Below are positions 36,301 to 44,462 of a DNA stretch of 64,000 nucleotides, in pieces. This DNA comes from Berghia stephanieae (Eukaryota > Mollusca > Gastropoda > Nudibranchia > Aeolidiidae). A model generated the notes under the pieces. It saw nothing but the letters and a program-made list of their open reading frames with translations, was not told where the DNA came from and did no database searches. The position numbers and the translations under genes are program-made. Where the stretch lies: assembly GCA_034508935.3 (NCBI GenBank), contig CM067448.1, positions 52,473,139 through 52,537,138 on the forward strand, read 5' to 3'. Position 1 is the stretch's first letter, and every line of letters begins with the position of its first letter.

Positions 36301-39300
36301 ACACTGTTAATGGCCAGGTACTCATTTTACACCTGAGTATGGTGAGAGAATGTGAGAATGTGAAAGCAAAAATTTTTCACTTACACGGATAGAGCCAAAC
36401 GTCAACAACAATTTTATCTAATCATGAATCAACTACAACCAAGCCTACCGACCACAACAAAAAATTTGATGAATTACGAAAATTTTGGCTCCAATTTCTC
36501 AATTTCATAAAATTATTAAAAAATGAAAGTCGATGCCAAATTACATAATTGTAAGGATTTTGAAATGTTATTCAATCCATGTGTGATTAAATTGTAGATT
36601 TTTAAAGATAATTATAGCAACTAATAAACTACGAATTAAAACATTTTTAAATAGGCAATTCTGACTAGGACAATCAGCAGAGCCGATGGTGACAAAAAGT
36701 GAAAAAAGGACGAACATTTTAACCAATGCCTATTAGCCTCATTTTAACTGTATTAACCCCCCCCCCCCCTTTAGAGCAATTGTGGGGTCCTGATAGCTCA
36801 GTTGACAGGGCACTCGCTTCACAATCAGAGGAATCAAGATTGATCCCAAGAGCAGTCAAGATTTCTTTTTCTGACCCCCCCCCCCCAATCCTGCAGTGAT
36901 TGGGTAGCTGGGTCTGTTAGATCTGGTGGAAAGTACTTTGCAATAGACTAGCGTCCTATCCAAAGGGTAGCAAGTAATTGCTATTTTCTATTTCATGCTA
37001 AAGAAACCGGGATAAATTCCAGCTTCATGGGCCTAATGGCTCTGAGGGACCACATTTTTTAATGATATATTTTCATTTGATACTCTAGCTAACATTTACA
37101 GTTTCGTAACTTTTACAAGAGTCATTTTTTCTTCCTTCATTTTACTATACATTTTATTGGCTCATTTCGACACCACTTCTGAACAGTGAGAAACTGTTCT
37201 TGTATGTTCCACCAGACATCAACTCACTGTCAATACATTGATTGGGAGAGGAGGGTGTAATTTTTTTTGAAAAATAAAGAAATTCTCTCTTTGACTCCAA
37301 ATTTGGAGATTTCCGCGAATCCACGGAAAACATATCAGCACTGATTCAGACCTGTCGAATACCAAAATCTAGAGGTGCCGAAATGAGCCAATAAAATGTA
37401 TAGTAAAATATAGGGAGTAAAAATGACTCTTGTAAAAAGATATGAAACATAGTAAACGACGTTTCGGCATTTAGCCTTCTTCAGGTAAATGTAGAGAAGA
37501 AAAGGAAAAAATATATTTGCATAATGGTTGGTAAACGTAAAAAAGAGGATAATAAAAGAAAACATTGTATATGTAAAAATGTGTGTGTGGGTGTGCCAGA
37601 AGAGCCTGAAAGACATGATGACATTAAACGTTCAATCACCTCCAGTCATGTGAATCCACAGGAAAAGTTTTTCCAGACTTGGTGAGAATGATGGTTCCAT
37701 CCACATCAAAACCAGCAATCTGGAAGGAAATATGAATAATACACATATCAATGAGTTGAAGTGGCTGAGTGGTTAAGGCATTGCACCATGGCCCAGAAGG
37801 TCCTGGGCTCAAGCCCCGCTTCAGGCACTTTGGTTCTTTTCCTTGAGCAAGATTATTAACCCCCAAATTGCTCACTTGGACAACATGGGTGATTCCTATT
37901 TACATCAGAGATCCTGTTTGATGAAATATCTATATTCCTTCATGGAATGCCTAGGCGACGATATCTTATGGGGTCGTGGTGGAAGGGCATAATAATAAAT
38001 ATCAAGGAGTAGGATGGTTCTATCCACATCAAAACAAGCAATCTGGATAGGAAATATTATTTATACACATATCAATGAGTAGGATTCTCTAGGAAAAAAT
38101 GTTTGCAAAATAGGATGAAAATGTTAATCGATACAAGAAAACTGTTCCATGATTGTAACGATGTTGGTATATTTCAAAGACCATCAATAGCCCCCAGCAA
38201 CACTCAAGGCATTTTCACCGTCATGGCCATTGAACATTGCATAAAACTTGGACCTGCACTTACTTGAATGTGCACATCTAAATAATGCCAGTCAACGTGG
38301 ATATATTTGCAAAGGTCTGATAACTGGACGCAATTATGAGCATGTTTTAATATTGTTGTAATGGAAAACATTTTGTGTCGGTTTGAGACTAATTCCATGA
38401 CAACAATGAGCCCAAAACAATTTGTGTTATCAGACCTACAAATAAGTTCACGTTGATGCCAACCCAACTTGAGTTAAATCATAACAACGGTAAAAAATTT
38501 TTGGGGTTTTTTAAGATAATTAAAAAATATTTTTTTAAAAAACCCCAAAAAACAAAGTAACAAAACAAGATTGAAAATGTCCTCACCTTGTCTCGACTTT
38601 CCACTCCCTTAGATGTAAATACGAAAAGATGTTCATGCTGTGTCCAATTGTTTTCTTTTGCTACTGAGTTTGATGATGATGTTGATGATGATGATGATGA
38701 TGATGACGATGACTTTTTCGTAGGATTGATACCAGATGATGGTGATGAATTGGAAGATGTTTTATTTTGCAATTTTGAATTGTGTTTTGAGGAAGTCTCC
38801 TTGACTTTATCTTTATCAATTTTCTTTTTCATTGATTCTAGCTTAGACGCCATGAGTTTCATGTGTGTCTCCTCATCAGGACTGCTTTCCCCTTCCTCTA
38901 CTCTGACCTCCATTTCACTTTCATTACTTTTATGCTTTTCCTTATGTTGATCCTTCACTGATGAGTCATTCTTGTCGTTCTCATTATAAGATCTTTGGTC
39001 ATGTTGTTGTTTTGCCCGTTTTGATACCGGTACTTCATTTTCTGAGGATGACCTTTTTTTGGCAATTTTTTTCACATCATCTTTTTCCTTTTTGATGTCA
39101 AGGGATTTTCTGGAGTTTCTGTTCCCAGCTTCGTTTTCTTGCTTCGCATCAAGAGATGATCTGGACTGCGTGTTATTCGACGACTGATTACTGTCTTCCT
39201 TGGATGATTTACCTTTAACTTTTTTGTGATTTCCTTGTCCGTCATTTTGACCAAAGACTACCTTGTGAGGAAACTGCCCTGGAGAAGAAAAAAAAAATAA

Positions 39301-42300
39301 TAGATGTACAAAAAGGAATATATAAAGTCCTAACAGACCCAGCTACACAATCATTGCTGGGTGGACAGGGGGGTCAGATAAAAACCTTGACTGTACCCGG
39401 GTTTGATCTGAGTCCCCTTTGATTGTGAAGGGAGTGCTCTGCCAACTGAGCTACCAGGACCTCCTATGAATTTTTTTTTAATGAATATAACAGCTGCTGT
39501 ACTTGTTCTTTACACCACATGACTTATCCTATAGTAACTGTTCTTTTGCTCCTCTATATTTTCAGAATTAAGATCAATATTTTTTTGTCTATTTAAGGGG
39601 TTTCCCAATTGCTCAGTTGGTAGAGCACTTGCTTCAGATACAAGGGGAGCGAGATCGATCCCTGGTGAAGTCAAGATTGCTTTCTGACCCCCTGTTCACC
39701 CAGCAGTGAGTAGGTAGCTGAGTCGAGTAGATCTGGTGGAAAGTACTATTTCGCGATAGACTAACATCCTATCCAAAGGATAGCATACAATTGCTATTGT
39801 CCATTTCATCCTATAGAAACTGGGATAGACTGCAGTTTCAAGGACCAAATAGCTCTGAGGGAATACTTCAGCCTCTATAAAGCTGATTGAATCGTTAGAA
39901 ACCCAATTATCTGAGTAGTTCTATATTTCATTATACAACACAACTTTTAAAAAACAACAAAACGTTAAACGCTGAATGTTTCGACTCAAAATACCTATTC
40001 AGTTAATAAAAAAACCCATTTAAAACAGTAATACCTCAAGTTCAATAACAAGAGGATTGGATTAACGATCTTGGTGTGTCAAGCTGAGAAAAACGATAGC
40101 CAATCAATGAGAAATGACAGTAAATGTTTTCTCTAGTTATAGTTATATATAATATATACATCTACACCATAACAAATCATTTGATAGAACCTCTACATGA
40201 CTACATGGCACTGGAGTGAAGAGCACAAGTTCAAAGAATGGAGACACCAACAAGAAACAATAATCTACACACGGCTATGTGGTCTTTGAACTGGAAAGAC
40301 CTGGATTTGAGTCCTGCTCTGAGGGGTGCAAAGTTGAGTCCTTGGAAAAGGCTCTTTACTCATGTTCCCTCATCATACTGAGGTTTAAAATGAGTTCATG
40401 GCCGTTAACAGTGTTGTCTCTGTCGGAAAAAAATGTCAAATCGCAAAATGGGCATCATGTCTCATCCCACATGTTAAGTCTAGTAGTGCGCAGGTCCAAT
40501 ATTGAGGACGAGCATAACTAAGTCAGTGGGGGGACGGTCCAGTATTGAAGACGAGTTGGCTTTGACGCCGAGTGCGCCAGTCCATTATTGAGGACAAAAT
40601 CAACCCCGTTTATGAATGGAGTTGTTAACCTTTCTTCTATATTTAGAAATGCAGTAAAAATTGATTCTGATTGGTCAATAGTTTAGCTATGTCCTTCAAC
40701 TTGTTAAAGGCAAGTTAGTGGCCTTTCAAGTCATAAACGAAGCCAACAAAGAGCACCCCCCCCCCCCTCTGCCCACCCCCATGCCCTTACCACGCTGTTT
40801 TGCATGCTCTGGTCATCTGTTACATCTCAAACAAAGGACACAAAGAAATAATGTTACCCACGTGTGTGTGTTTGTAGAAAATTCCATTATTACATGTGTG
40901 CATCTGTACGTGGGCTCTTTGTGTGTATATGCGTGTGTTAGACGAAAACTAGGCTAATGTGTGTAGCAATAAGGTGTAATGCCTTGCTCCCTCTCATTCC
41001 ACCACTCAACTATTCAAAATAGAAAGATGACTGTTACAGGTTTCATAAATTCTTACTAAGTTTGCTCTCTCTCAATAAATATCTTATTTCCCTTTAAGAA
41101 AATGTAAAGGTTGTACCATAAATTATTGCTATTAGCTCAAAAAAGTATATTTTCTGGGATGGGTGTAAATATTGAAAAACTGCTAGGCGAGCTGCCATTG
41201 TTTCAACTGATCAGCTGTAGCAACTAGGCACTGTCCAGTGTAACTTCCGGAATGCAAGGCAGCGTCACTTGAGTTAAGTGTTGCTGTTGGCTAGGGACCC
41301 TTTGTAAAGATCTGTGAGCACATAGGTGGATAATGTGCAATTAAAAACTCAAGTTTTTTTATAGACACATTGCCAAATCTGTAATGTTTACCTGCCAAGA
41401 TAAAAATAGTTGCCCCTTCACCTACGTCTACTTCATTCTTCAAACCAATCTCAGCCCCATCCACAGTTGAGCTGTTACTACCTAGCTGCTGAACTTTGAC
41501 CTTTCTCTCAGACCACACAGAAGTCAGAGCCACTGAAAAAAAAAAGTATTATCATTATTAATATTATTATCATCATCATCATTATTTTTTTATTATTATC
41601 AAAAGTCCCATTTTTTGAAGGGGAGGCCTTCTGAAAGCTCCTACATCCCCAGTATTCTTGTTCTAGTAGGGTTTTGGGAGGGGGGAGACTTAAAAAAGAA
41701 AAAAAAACAAAGTTTCCCTCCTCCCAATCCCCCTACTAGAACATTATAAAAAACAAGAATACTGGGGGTGTAGGAGTTTTCGGAAGGCCTCCCTCTTGAA
41801 GGAAATAAGCGGACATTTCTAAATTGAGTGTTACCCCGACGACTCCCTGATGTCATTGGCCAGTAATCCATTCCAGCAAATATCCAAGTAATATGGACAC
41901 ACCCGTGTGGATTATTATTGGATGGTGACTACTGACAACTAGATAGTTTGGCATGAAAATAAAAAGAAACTTCTAAAAAAATTATCGATCCAACTTTTCC
42001 AGCAGATGTCTACGTCAGATCACAACTGTGTCATTTTGAAAGTGGTCTTTTACAAATTCCATCAGAATTGCAGAAAACTTTCATGATTTTTCTGAAATTG
42101 AAATTTTCCAAATTATAAAGAATCTTTAAAGTATAGTATAAGTAAGTATAAAGTATAAGATTTTCAGATTCAGTAAATAAAAGTAAAAGTAAAAGATCAA
42201 ATAGATCTCTAAACTACACGGAGGTGTATAAGTAGGTACTTTGGTAAACGTCCATTTGGCCCTCCAGCAGGGAGCCGATAAATGGCCTAGTGGCTGTGAC

Positions 42301-43133
42301 CCGATTTTTTGGACTTTTGAGTGATGGGTCTCAGAAAAAGTTCCATAGATTTTTTGTTTATGGATGGATTTTAATGATTGATGTCTTATTTTCTTCAGGA
42401 GAAATTACTCTATCGTTTGGTGTAGTTTATTTTAAAATCAATGACAATTTAGTATAACTTTTGATTATGGATAAAATAGGGTATAATTTAGCTTTGGATA
42501 ATTAAAAGATTAGAACTTGGTAAATCAAAATTTCATGCTGGCACGTTTATTTAACATCTTAACTTTTTTATAAAATTAAATTCAGGGCAAAGTTGTATAC
42601 CGCATCCATGAAATTCGTTCCAGTAAAATCCTTACTCAAATCTTAGCGGCCATTTTAGACCAGTTTTGAAATCCAAATGGTGGTTACTACCGGAAATGCA
42701 ACAATTTTCAGGTCACAAAGTCCGTCAGTAAATAACAAAGGCAAATAGAAGACCATTTTTCAGCCTTTAAACTAACATAACTTTTTTTCTGCTTATCTGA
42801 TTTTCACAATTTTGGTATCATTAGAATCGTGTTGAAAAGCGCTTTAAAATGATATAGGTTTCATTGAGCTCAATCCAATTTGAATTTTTTACCAAAGTAC
42901 CTAGTATAAGTATAAAAACGATCCGTTAAGATACACCGTCAACGGAGGTGCATAAAAACACCAACTTCACCTTGATTTCTTGAACATCGTGCGTCGATAA
43001 TTTTAGTTGCAGGACTTCTTCCAATGTTCACGGTTACTCCATCTGGTAAAGGGATGTCTTCGTGAGAGCGCTGCAAGCAGACCAGATGACATCCTGATGA
43101 TCCTTGAGTTTGCGGCGGTGACGATGCCGACAT
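20582..43133 (-). CDS. PNKP: Bifunctional polynucleotide kinase 3'-phosphatase (PNKP), 16 exons, complete
   Basis: A nuclear DNA-repair enzyme that restores 5'-phosphate and 3'-hydroxyl ends at strand breaks and docks on phosphorylated XRCC1/XRCC4 through its FHA domain. Exons in transcript order: 42971-43133, 41392-41532, 38587-39278, 37640-37719, 35937-36015, 34616-34774, 33325-33373, 31869-31936, 30108-30200, 29118-29183, 28268-28295, 27172-27233, 25842-25948, 22790-22877, 21094-21155, 20582-20711. They total 2,067 bases (688 aa plus stop) with every junction in phase and GT-AG. The start is the ATG at 43133, context CCACCATGT. Domain order is FHA (about 1-112), linker (to about 315), phosphatase with FDVDGT at 336-341, and kinase with P-loop GLPASGKS at 536-543. 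Human PNKP is about 521 aa; the excess is the linker. No frameshift or stop was found. Confidence 0.95.
20905..21035 (+). repeat. SINE-1, 5'-truncated
   Basis: The body and tail from ATTGTAATATCGCCTAACA to GATATTGCGCTATATAAA lie in the last PNKP intron. The head is missing. Confidence 0.7.
21249..21330. repeat. AAT microsatellite
   Basis: About 80 bp of AAT triplets in a PNKP intron, followed by ACATGGCATTTATATCGCGC, a common dispersed 3'-end word. Confidence 0.95.
21640..21725 (+). repeat. Retroposon 3' tail ending in ATT repeats
   Basis: TGTAAAGCGCTTAGAGCCTG, then GTAAAGTGCTATATAAATG and ATT repeats, form a typical animal SINE/LINE 3' end. No head is recognised upstream. Confidence 0.5.
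21965..22065 (-). repeat. Rep-H fragment, minus strand
   Basis: Plus-sense GAATGTTTCAGGCTCAAAAC, then CCTTCTTCAGC, is the complement of the Rep-H motif GCTGAAGAAGGGTTTTGAGC. A matching fragment lies at 20,780-20,870. Confidence 0.6.
22174..22478 (-). repeat. SINE-1, minus strand
   Basis: A full-length but diverged copy in a PNKP intron. The family tail, body and a head with a decayed B-box are visible. Confidence 0.7.
22965..23551 (-). repeat. Rep-B inserted into an older relative, 11-bp target duplication
   Basis: The complete element occupies 23,028-23,540 (513 bp) and is flanked by TAAGGAAGGAA at 23,017-23,027 and 23,541-23,551. The left flank 22,965-23,016 (GGAGTTTTACGACACTTGCA) is a piece of a related older element. 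The duplication length supports LINE-style retroposition for Rep-B. It lies in a PNKP intron. Confidence 0.85.
23698..23818. repeat. AAT microsatellite with interruptions
   Basis: About 120 bp of AAT triplets with AAC and ATT variants, in a PNKP intron. Confidence 0.95.
24012..24215 (-). CDS. Candidate small ORF nested in a PNKP intron
   Basis: The ATG at 24215 opens a 67-codon ORF starting MAELFVDRNSDLSSIDKDV and ending FDEVIFTYMNDMLI. Its composition is unlike the repeats around it: mixed, charged, with NFNWSWLEV-type residues. About 275 bp upstream on the same strand, AACAATG is followed by GTAAGT at about 24,490, which could be a leader exon with a donor. I do not recognise the protein family. 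It may be a short nested gene, a lost exon or chance. Confidence 0.3.
   Translation of the reverse strand: MAELFVDRNSDLSSIDKDVSPVRNKFNWSWLEVKDDNGDYFSMSKKFQRQEYDFDEVIFTYMNDMLI
25065..25300 (-). repeat. SINE-like Rep-B, diverged partial copy
   Basis: The words CACAACAGAGAGACGATTTG and AAAATATCATCTC match the middle of Rep-B, and both ends are lost. Confidence 0.5.
25326..25558 (+). repeat. SINE-4, tRNA-Ser/Leu-like head
   Basis: The head AGTCAAGTGGTTAAGACATT and B-box-like GGTTCGAGCCC are followed by the family body (TATTAACCCCCAATTTGCTC). Other copies are at 37,756 and 50,082. It has diverged too far from a cloverleaf to call a tRNA gene. Confidence 0.75.
26050..26195 (+). repeat. Rep-H, plus strand
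   Basis: GGCTGAAGAAGCGTTTTGAG, then CCCGAAACGTTCTGTGC, is followed by the family 3' words TTGAAGCTGTTATATTCATT and CAGTCCACAGCTTCTAGCAG. Relatives occur on both strands at about 20,780, 53,705 and 57,535. The motif hairpin is discussed under findings. Confidence 0.7.
26345..26612 (+). repeat. SINE-2, plus strand
   Basis: The head TAGCTCAGTTGGTATAGCAC is followed by a complete body to GGCTTTGAAAGACTAC. It lies in a PNKP intron. Confidence 0.8.
26614..26814 (-). mobile_element. Possible LINE ORF C-terminal remnant
   Basis: The 66-codon ORF ends with LQSLPKDRDQWREIVNRLRK followed by AADGN. A D-R-x-x-W-R-x-x-V ending is common at the C-terminus of RTE-like and related LINE proteins. No reverse-transcriptase motifs remain, so the call rests on this short signature alone. 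Confidence 0.35.
27540..27850 (+). mobile_element. LINE 3' end remnant (CR1/L2-like)
   Basis: In mixed frames the translation resembles AFNYTALRLWNSLS, then LTFKKTLKTEVFK, the usual C-terminal ending of CR1/L2-group LINE proteins. A 3' UTR with TGTGTGTATGCATTAAAAGT and the tail CGCTGCAGAGCACTTTTAAG follows. The copy is truncated and degraded. Confidence 0.55.
27990..28208 (+). repeat. SINE-3, plus strand
   Basis: The head GCGTGGCTCATCGGTACGGT, the B-box-like GAGTTCAATCGCC and the body to GGGATGAATAAAGGGAATTG are all intact. It lies 60 bp from the 28-bp PNKP exon 11. Confidence 0.8.
28425..28690. repeat. Long AAT microsatellite
   Basis: About 265 bp of AAT triplets interrupted by an A run near 28,590. 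A minus-strand SINE-1 end (28,739-28,795) and a MITE-K fragment (about 28,800-28,870) follow. Confidence 0.95.
28868..29048 (+). repeat. SINE-2, 5'-truncated
   Basis: The body from GATTGGGTAGCTCGGTCTG to CCTAATGGTTCTTAAGGAG is kept, joined directly to a MITE-K fragment at its 5' side. Confidence 0.65.
29118..37719 (-). CDS. PNKP: PNKP exons 4-10: HAD-type 3'-phosphatase domain
   Basis: Exon 4 carries motif I, AGFDVDGT, with the two catalytic aspartates. Exon 5 ends KLVFFTNQ, motif II (Thr). Exon 6 has QVFVATHEGKYRKPVDGMW, which includes the motif III lysine. Exons 7-8 join as YIGDAAGRPADW, followed by KDFSLSDR, supplying the motif IV aspartates. Exon 9 encodes FALNIGVDFYTPEEFF and exon 10 the connector PLLPSGCKLTLEEKE to the kinase. 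Exons 10 and 11 are 66 and 28 bp, short enough to be missed by automated prediction. Confidence 0.92.
29345..29515 (-). repeat. SINE-2, degraded, minus strand
   Basis: Plus-sense CTACCCTTTGGCTAGGATGC and TCTATCCCTAAGCTAGTGG correspond to the family's body and A-box region in complement. The copy is eroded. Confidence 0.5.
29762..30052 (+). repeat. SINE-1, plus strand, full length
   Basis: The head GTGGTCTGGTGATATGACAC and B-box-like GGTTCGAGCC, the body ACTCAGGTGTAAAATGAGTA, and the tail GCTTTGAGCATGTTTAGTGG, then CTATATAAAAGCTC, are all present. It ends 56 bp before PNKP exon 9. Confidence 0.85.
30450..31470 (-). repeat. Two Rep-B elements, one nested in the other
   Basis: An outer copy starts at about 30,450 (GATTTTACGGGCTTGCAACA) and breaks at GCACAGGTCCCAC (30,688). 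A second copy occupies about 30,690-31,168 and ends GGATCCCCACCCAGTAG. The outer copy then resumes with GGTCCCACTGAGAGG and ends near 31,465. The shared GGTCCCACT words at the junctions suggest a target duplication. Confidence 0.7.
31575..31685 (-). repeat. SINE-1 head and part body, minus strand
   Basis: Plus-sense GCGAGTGTCATACCACTAGA is the complement of a well-kept tRNA-like head. The tail half is missing. Confidence 0.65.
31785..31828. repeat. A-rich purine tract
   Basis: An A/G-only stretch beginning just 40 bp from PNKP exon 8. On the minus strand it is a T-rich tract downstream of that exon's donor. Confidence 0.8.
32068..32354 (-). repeat. SINE-1, minus strand, full length
   Basis: Tail, body and head are complete, with plus-sense CGAACCCAGGACCTTCCGAT in the B-box region. 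It lies in a PNKP intron with the oppositely oriented copy at 32,512. Confidence 0.85.
32385..32508. repeat. MITE-K variant palindrome
   Basis: ATGATGTGGATATTTCGAGT and the following CTTTGTCA are matched in inverse by TGACAAAAGGAAAACTTGAA and ACATCCACATCAT. It lies between two SINE-1 copies of opposite orientation. Confidence 0.7.
32512..32798 (+). repeat. SINE-1, plus strand
   Basis: The head TCTAGTGGTATGACACTCGC is followed by a complete body and tail. It pairs with the minus-strand copy at 32,068, so transcripts could fold across the MITE-K between them. Confidence 0.8.
33112..33300 (-). repeat. SINE-2, minus strand
   Basis: Plus-sense ATACCCTTTGGATAGGACGC is the complement of the body. 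The head region is eroded. It ends 25 bp from PNKP exon 7. Confidence 0.6.
33490..34012 (-). repeat. SINE-like Rep-B, full length
   Basis: About 520 bp from AATGTTTGTTTGTTTAAAGG to GGAGGTCAGGAACCCCACCC, with all family words and no interruption. Confidence 0.8.
34160..34275. repeat. MITE-K half copy
   Basis: TCCTGTTTTGTTGATAAAGG, then GGAAACACGAAATG, matches one arm of the palindrome at 18,655. The other arm is absent. Confidence 0.6.
34312..34595 (-). repeat. SINE-1, minus strand
   Basis: Tail to B-box region are complete; the head is shortened near GTCATACCACAAGACCAC. It ends about 20 bp from PNKP exon 6. Confidence 0.8.
34998..35308. repeat. SINE-1 fragment (minus) joined to SINE-3 (plus)
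   Basis: The minus-strand SINE-1 tail runs 34,998-35,105. A SINE-3 copy lacking its first bases (GGTCTTTGCTTCGTACCC onward) follows to about 35,305, ending in GATGAATAAAGGGGA. The join suggests one inserted in the other, with loss. Confidence 0.65.
35577..35872 (+). repeat. SINE-1, plus strand, full length
   Basis: One of the best copies: head TGTGGTCTAGTGGTATGAC, B-box GGTTCGAGCC, body, and tail to CTATATAAAAGCTC followed by an A-rich end. It lies about 65 bp from PNKP exon 5. Confidence 0.88.
36171..36368 (-). repeat. SINE-1, minus strand, partial
   Basis: The tail and body are present with an internal loss; the tRNA-like head is missing. Confidence 0.6.
36785..37065 (+). repeat. SINE-2, plus strand, full length
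   Basis: The head TGATAGCTCAGTTGACAGGG is followed by a C run and the complete body to GGCTCTGAGGGACCAC. Confidence 0.8.
37756..38012 (+). repeat. SINE-4, plus strand, full length
   Basis: The head AAGTGGCTGAGTGGTTAAGG and B-box-like GGCTCAAGCCCC are followed by the body TTATTAACCCCCAAATTGCT and GATATCTTATGGGGTCGTGG. It starts about 35 bp upstream of PNKP exon 4. The next 60 bp (38,010-38,075) repeat words of the exon 4 flank (TCCACATCAAAAC), hinting at a local duplication. Confidence 0.8.
38317..38445. repeat. MITE-L small palindromic element
   Basis: GGTCTGATAACTGGACGCAA and TGTTGTAATGGAAAA pair with the inverse words ending TTGTGTTATCAGACC. It is a close relative of the copies at 20,322 and 47,632. 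Confidence 0.7.
38587..39278 (-). CDS. PNKP: PNKP exon 3: long Ser/Lys-rich linker and start of the phosphatase
   Basis: A 692-bp exon encoding residues 102-332. After the FHA C-terminus it is hydrophilic and disordered: KKVKGKSSKEDSN, an SKRAKQQ basic patch that could be a nuclear localisation signal, an acidic EEGESSPDEE stretch and a Ser run near 38,700. It ends HEHLFVFTSKGVESRDK, matching human LEKLLVFTAAGVKPQGK. Human PNKP has a linker of only some tens of residues. Many SS, SP and SE sites could take phosphorylation; that is inference. The opposite-strand poly-Asp ORF here is a shadow. Confidence 0.9.
39328..39466 (-). repeat. SINE-2, minus strand, partial
   Basis: Plus-sense GCTCTGCCAACTGAGCTACC is the complement of the A-box region. 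It begins 50 bp upstream of PNKP exon 3. Confidence 0.7.
39597..39875 (+). repeat. SINE-2, plus strand, full length
   Basis: The head TTGCTCAGTTGGTAGAGCAC and B-box-like GATCGATCCC, with the body to TAGCTCTGAGGGAATAC. Confidence 0.8.
40273..41355 (+). repeat. SINE-1 split by a 793-bp insertion
   Basis: The head and body run 40,273-40,479 (to CATGTTAAGT) and the tail resumes at 41,273-41,355 (GTTAAGTGTTGCTGTTGGCT, then CCCTTTGTAAAGATC). The join matches intact SINE-1 copies exactly in order. Confidence 0.8.
40480..41272. mobile_element. Unclassified 793-bp insertion with 7-bp target duplication
   Basis: GTTAAGT flanks both sides (40,473-40,479 and 41,273-41,279) inside SINE-1. The left end CTAGTAGTGCGCAGGTCC and right end GGCAGCGTCACTTGA show only weak inverse similarity. 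Near the left end TCCAATATTGAGGACGA-type words occur three times. No transposase-like ORF. A non-autonomous DNA element is likeliest. Confidence 0.6.
41392..43133 (-). CDS. PNKP: PNKP exons 1-2: FHA domain
   Basis: Exon 1 (42971-43133) encodes GVTVNIGRSPATKIIDARCS then RNQ. Exon 2 (41392-41532) encodes KVKVQQLGSNSSTVDG and the last strands (VDVGEGATIFILAG). These align with human PNKP LGRGPLTQVTDRKCSRTQ and VKQLGVNPSTTG. The phosphothreonine-binding Gly-Arg, Cys-Ser-Arg and Asn positions are kept, so binding to phosphorylated XRCC1-type partners is expected. The domain finishes in the next exon with GQFPHKVVFG. Confidence 0.93.
41605..41805. repeat. Palindrome with arms of about 70 bp
   Basis: CCTACATCCCCAGTATTCTT and CTAGTAGGG at 41,640-41,672 are matched in inverse by CCCCTACTAGAAC and AAGAATACTGGGGGTGTAGG at 41,730-41,778. 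It lies about 75 bp upstream of PNKP exon 2. Confidence 0.75.
41990..42960. other. PNKP intron 1, no further features recognised
   Basis: Apart from short AGTATAAGTA-type repeats near 42,130-42,190, I see no exon, SINE or RNA gene in this intron. Confidence 0.6.
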
Positions 43134-43380
43134 GGTGGTGACGTTGATATCGATTGATGAAATATTAAAATTTGAAAGAAGAGCTCTACTTCTATGCAAA
43201 CTGCATTCAATTCCTCTAAATTTAATTCTAGTAAACTTTTCTAGAAATTGATATCTTATAACCATGTCATTTTGCCATTGATGTTCACTTTTCTACTTAC
43301 ATCCAATGTTAGAGGCGCGTTCAGATGCGAAAGTGAAAGTAAACAGCAGTCCGACTGCCGACTGCAAAGACTGTCATTTT

Positions 43381-43430
43381 TTTCTCTCTCTCTCTCTCTC
43401 TCACTCTCTTCGGTTAATTCAAAGTTCGAT

Positions 43431-43501
<71 letters not shown>

Positions 43502-43638
43502 TTATGTTACTATTTTTTATTTATTTATCTATCTATATATATATTTCTCTATTATCTAGCTTTTCGTTCATTTATTAATTCGATTAATTGACCAATTAAT
43601 TGAATAATTAATTTAATCAATTAATTGAATAATTGATC

Positions 43639-43709
<71 letters not shown>

Positions 43710-43815
43710 GTTTATTGATCCATTAGTTTATCTATTCGTTTATATATCTACCAATTACATTGATCATTCATTCATCCATTCATTCATTCATTCATTTATT
43801 AATTAGGTTTATTAT

Positions 43816-43902
<87 letters not shown>

Positions 43903-44219
43903 TGATATTCATGGGTCATTTAGAGTGCTCGGCAATTAAGGAGCGCGAATTATGTCTATTATCTCACCTTTAAAAAATATTTTATGCCTACAAATTTGTT
44001 TCAGCTCAGCCAATGGCTTCTTATGGGCCATTGGCTGAAACAAATGTGTAGGCAAGATATAATATTTTAAAAAGGTGAAATAATATATAATCTCATCAGA
44101 GCAACACTCAATAACAACGTTGTAGAAGTCAAACAATCTTAATTATCTTTCAAATGTTTATAGATAGCTCCTTTTATCCTAAAGTTGAGCACTATTATTT
44201 CATGGTTTTTGTTTTTATG

Positions 44220-44275
<56 letters not shown>

Positions 44276-44280
44276 ATATA
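43381..44280. repeat. Cluster of CT, ATTT and AT microsatellites
   Basis: CT repeats at 43,383-43,402, ATTT repeats at 43,430-43,505, and AT repeats at 43,645-43,704, 43,823-43,900 and 44,223-44,275. They lie upstream of PNKP, between its start codon and the hairpin at 43,965. Confidence 0.95.
43965..44085. repeat. Short perfect-looking hairpin
   Basis: CACCTTTAAAAAATATTTTA, then CAGCCAATGGC, pairs with GCCATTGGCTG and TATTTTAAAAAGGTG. The loop is only a few bases near 44,023. A small foldback element is likely; a Rep-O copy follows at 44,095-44,230. Confidence 0.7.
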
Positions 44281-44391
44281 TTGATATATTTATTTATTTA
44301 TTCTGCGTGACCCAAACACTATTGTACAATTCTCTGGAAAAAAAAACAAAAAAAAAAAACAAAAAAAAAAAAAAAAAACTAAAACAAAACA

Positions 44392-44394
<3 letters not shown>

Positions 44395-44460
<66 letters not shown>

Positions 44461-44462
44461 AA
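44395..44462. repeat. AAC microsatellite
   Basis: A clean AAC run of about 65 bp preceded by A-rich sequence. MITE-I arm fragments follow at about 44,475-44,545 and 44,755-44,845, and a MITE-K half at 44,855-44,930. Confidence 0.95.

Noticed and set aside
38588-38950. Plus-strand Asp-rich ORF of 120 codons
   Set aside because: It is the antisense shadow of the Ser/Lys-rich PNKP linker exon, which is supported by phase and homology.
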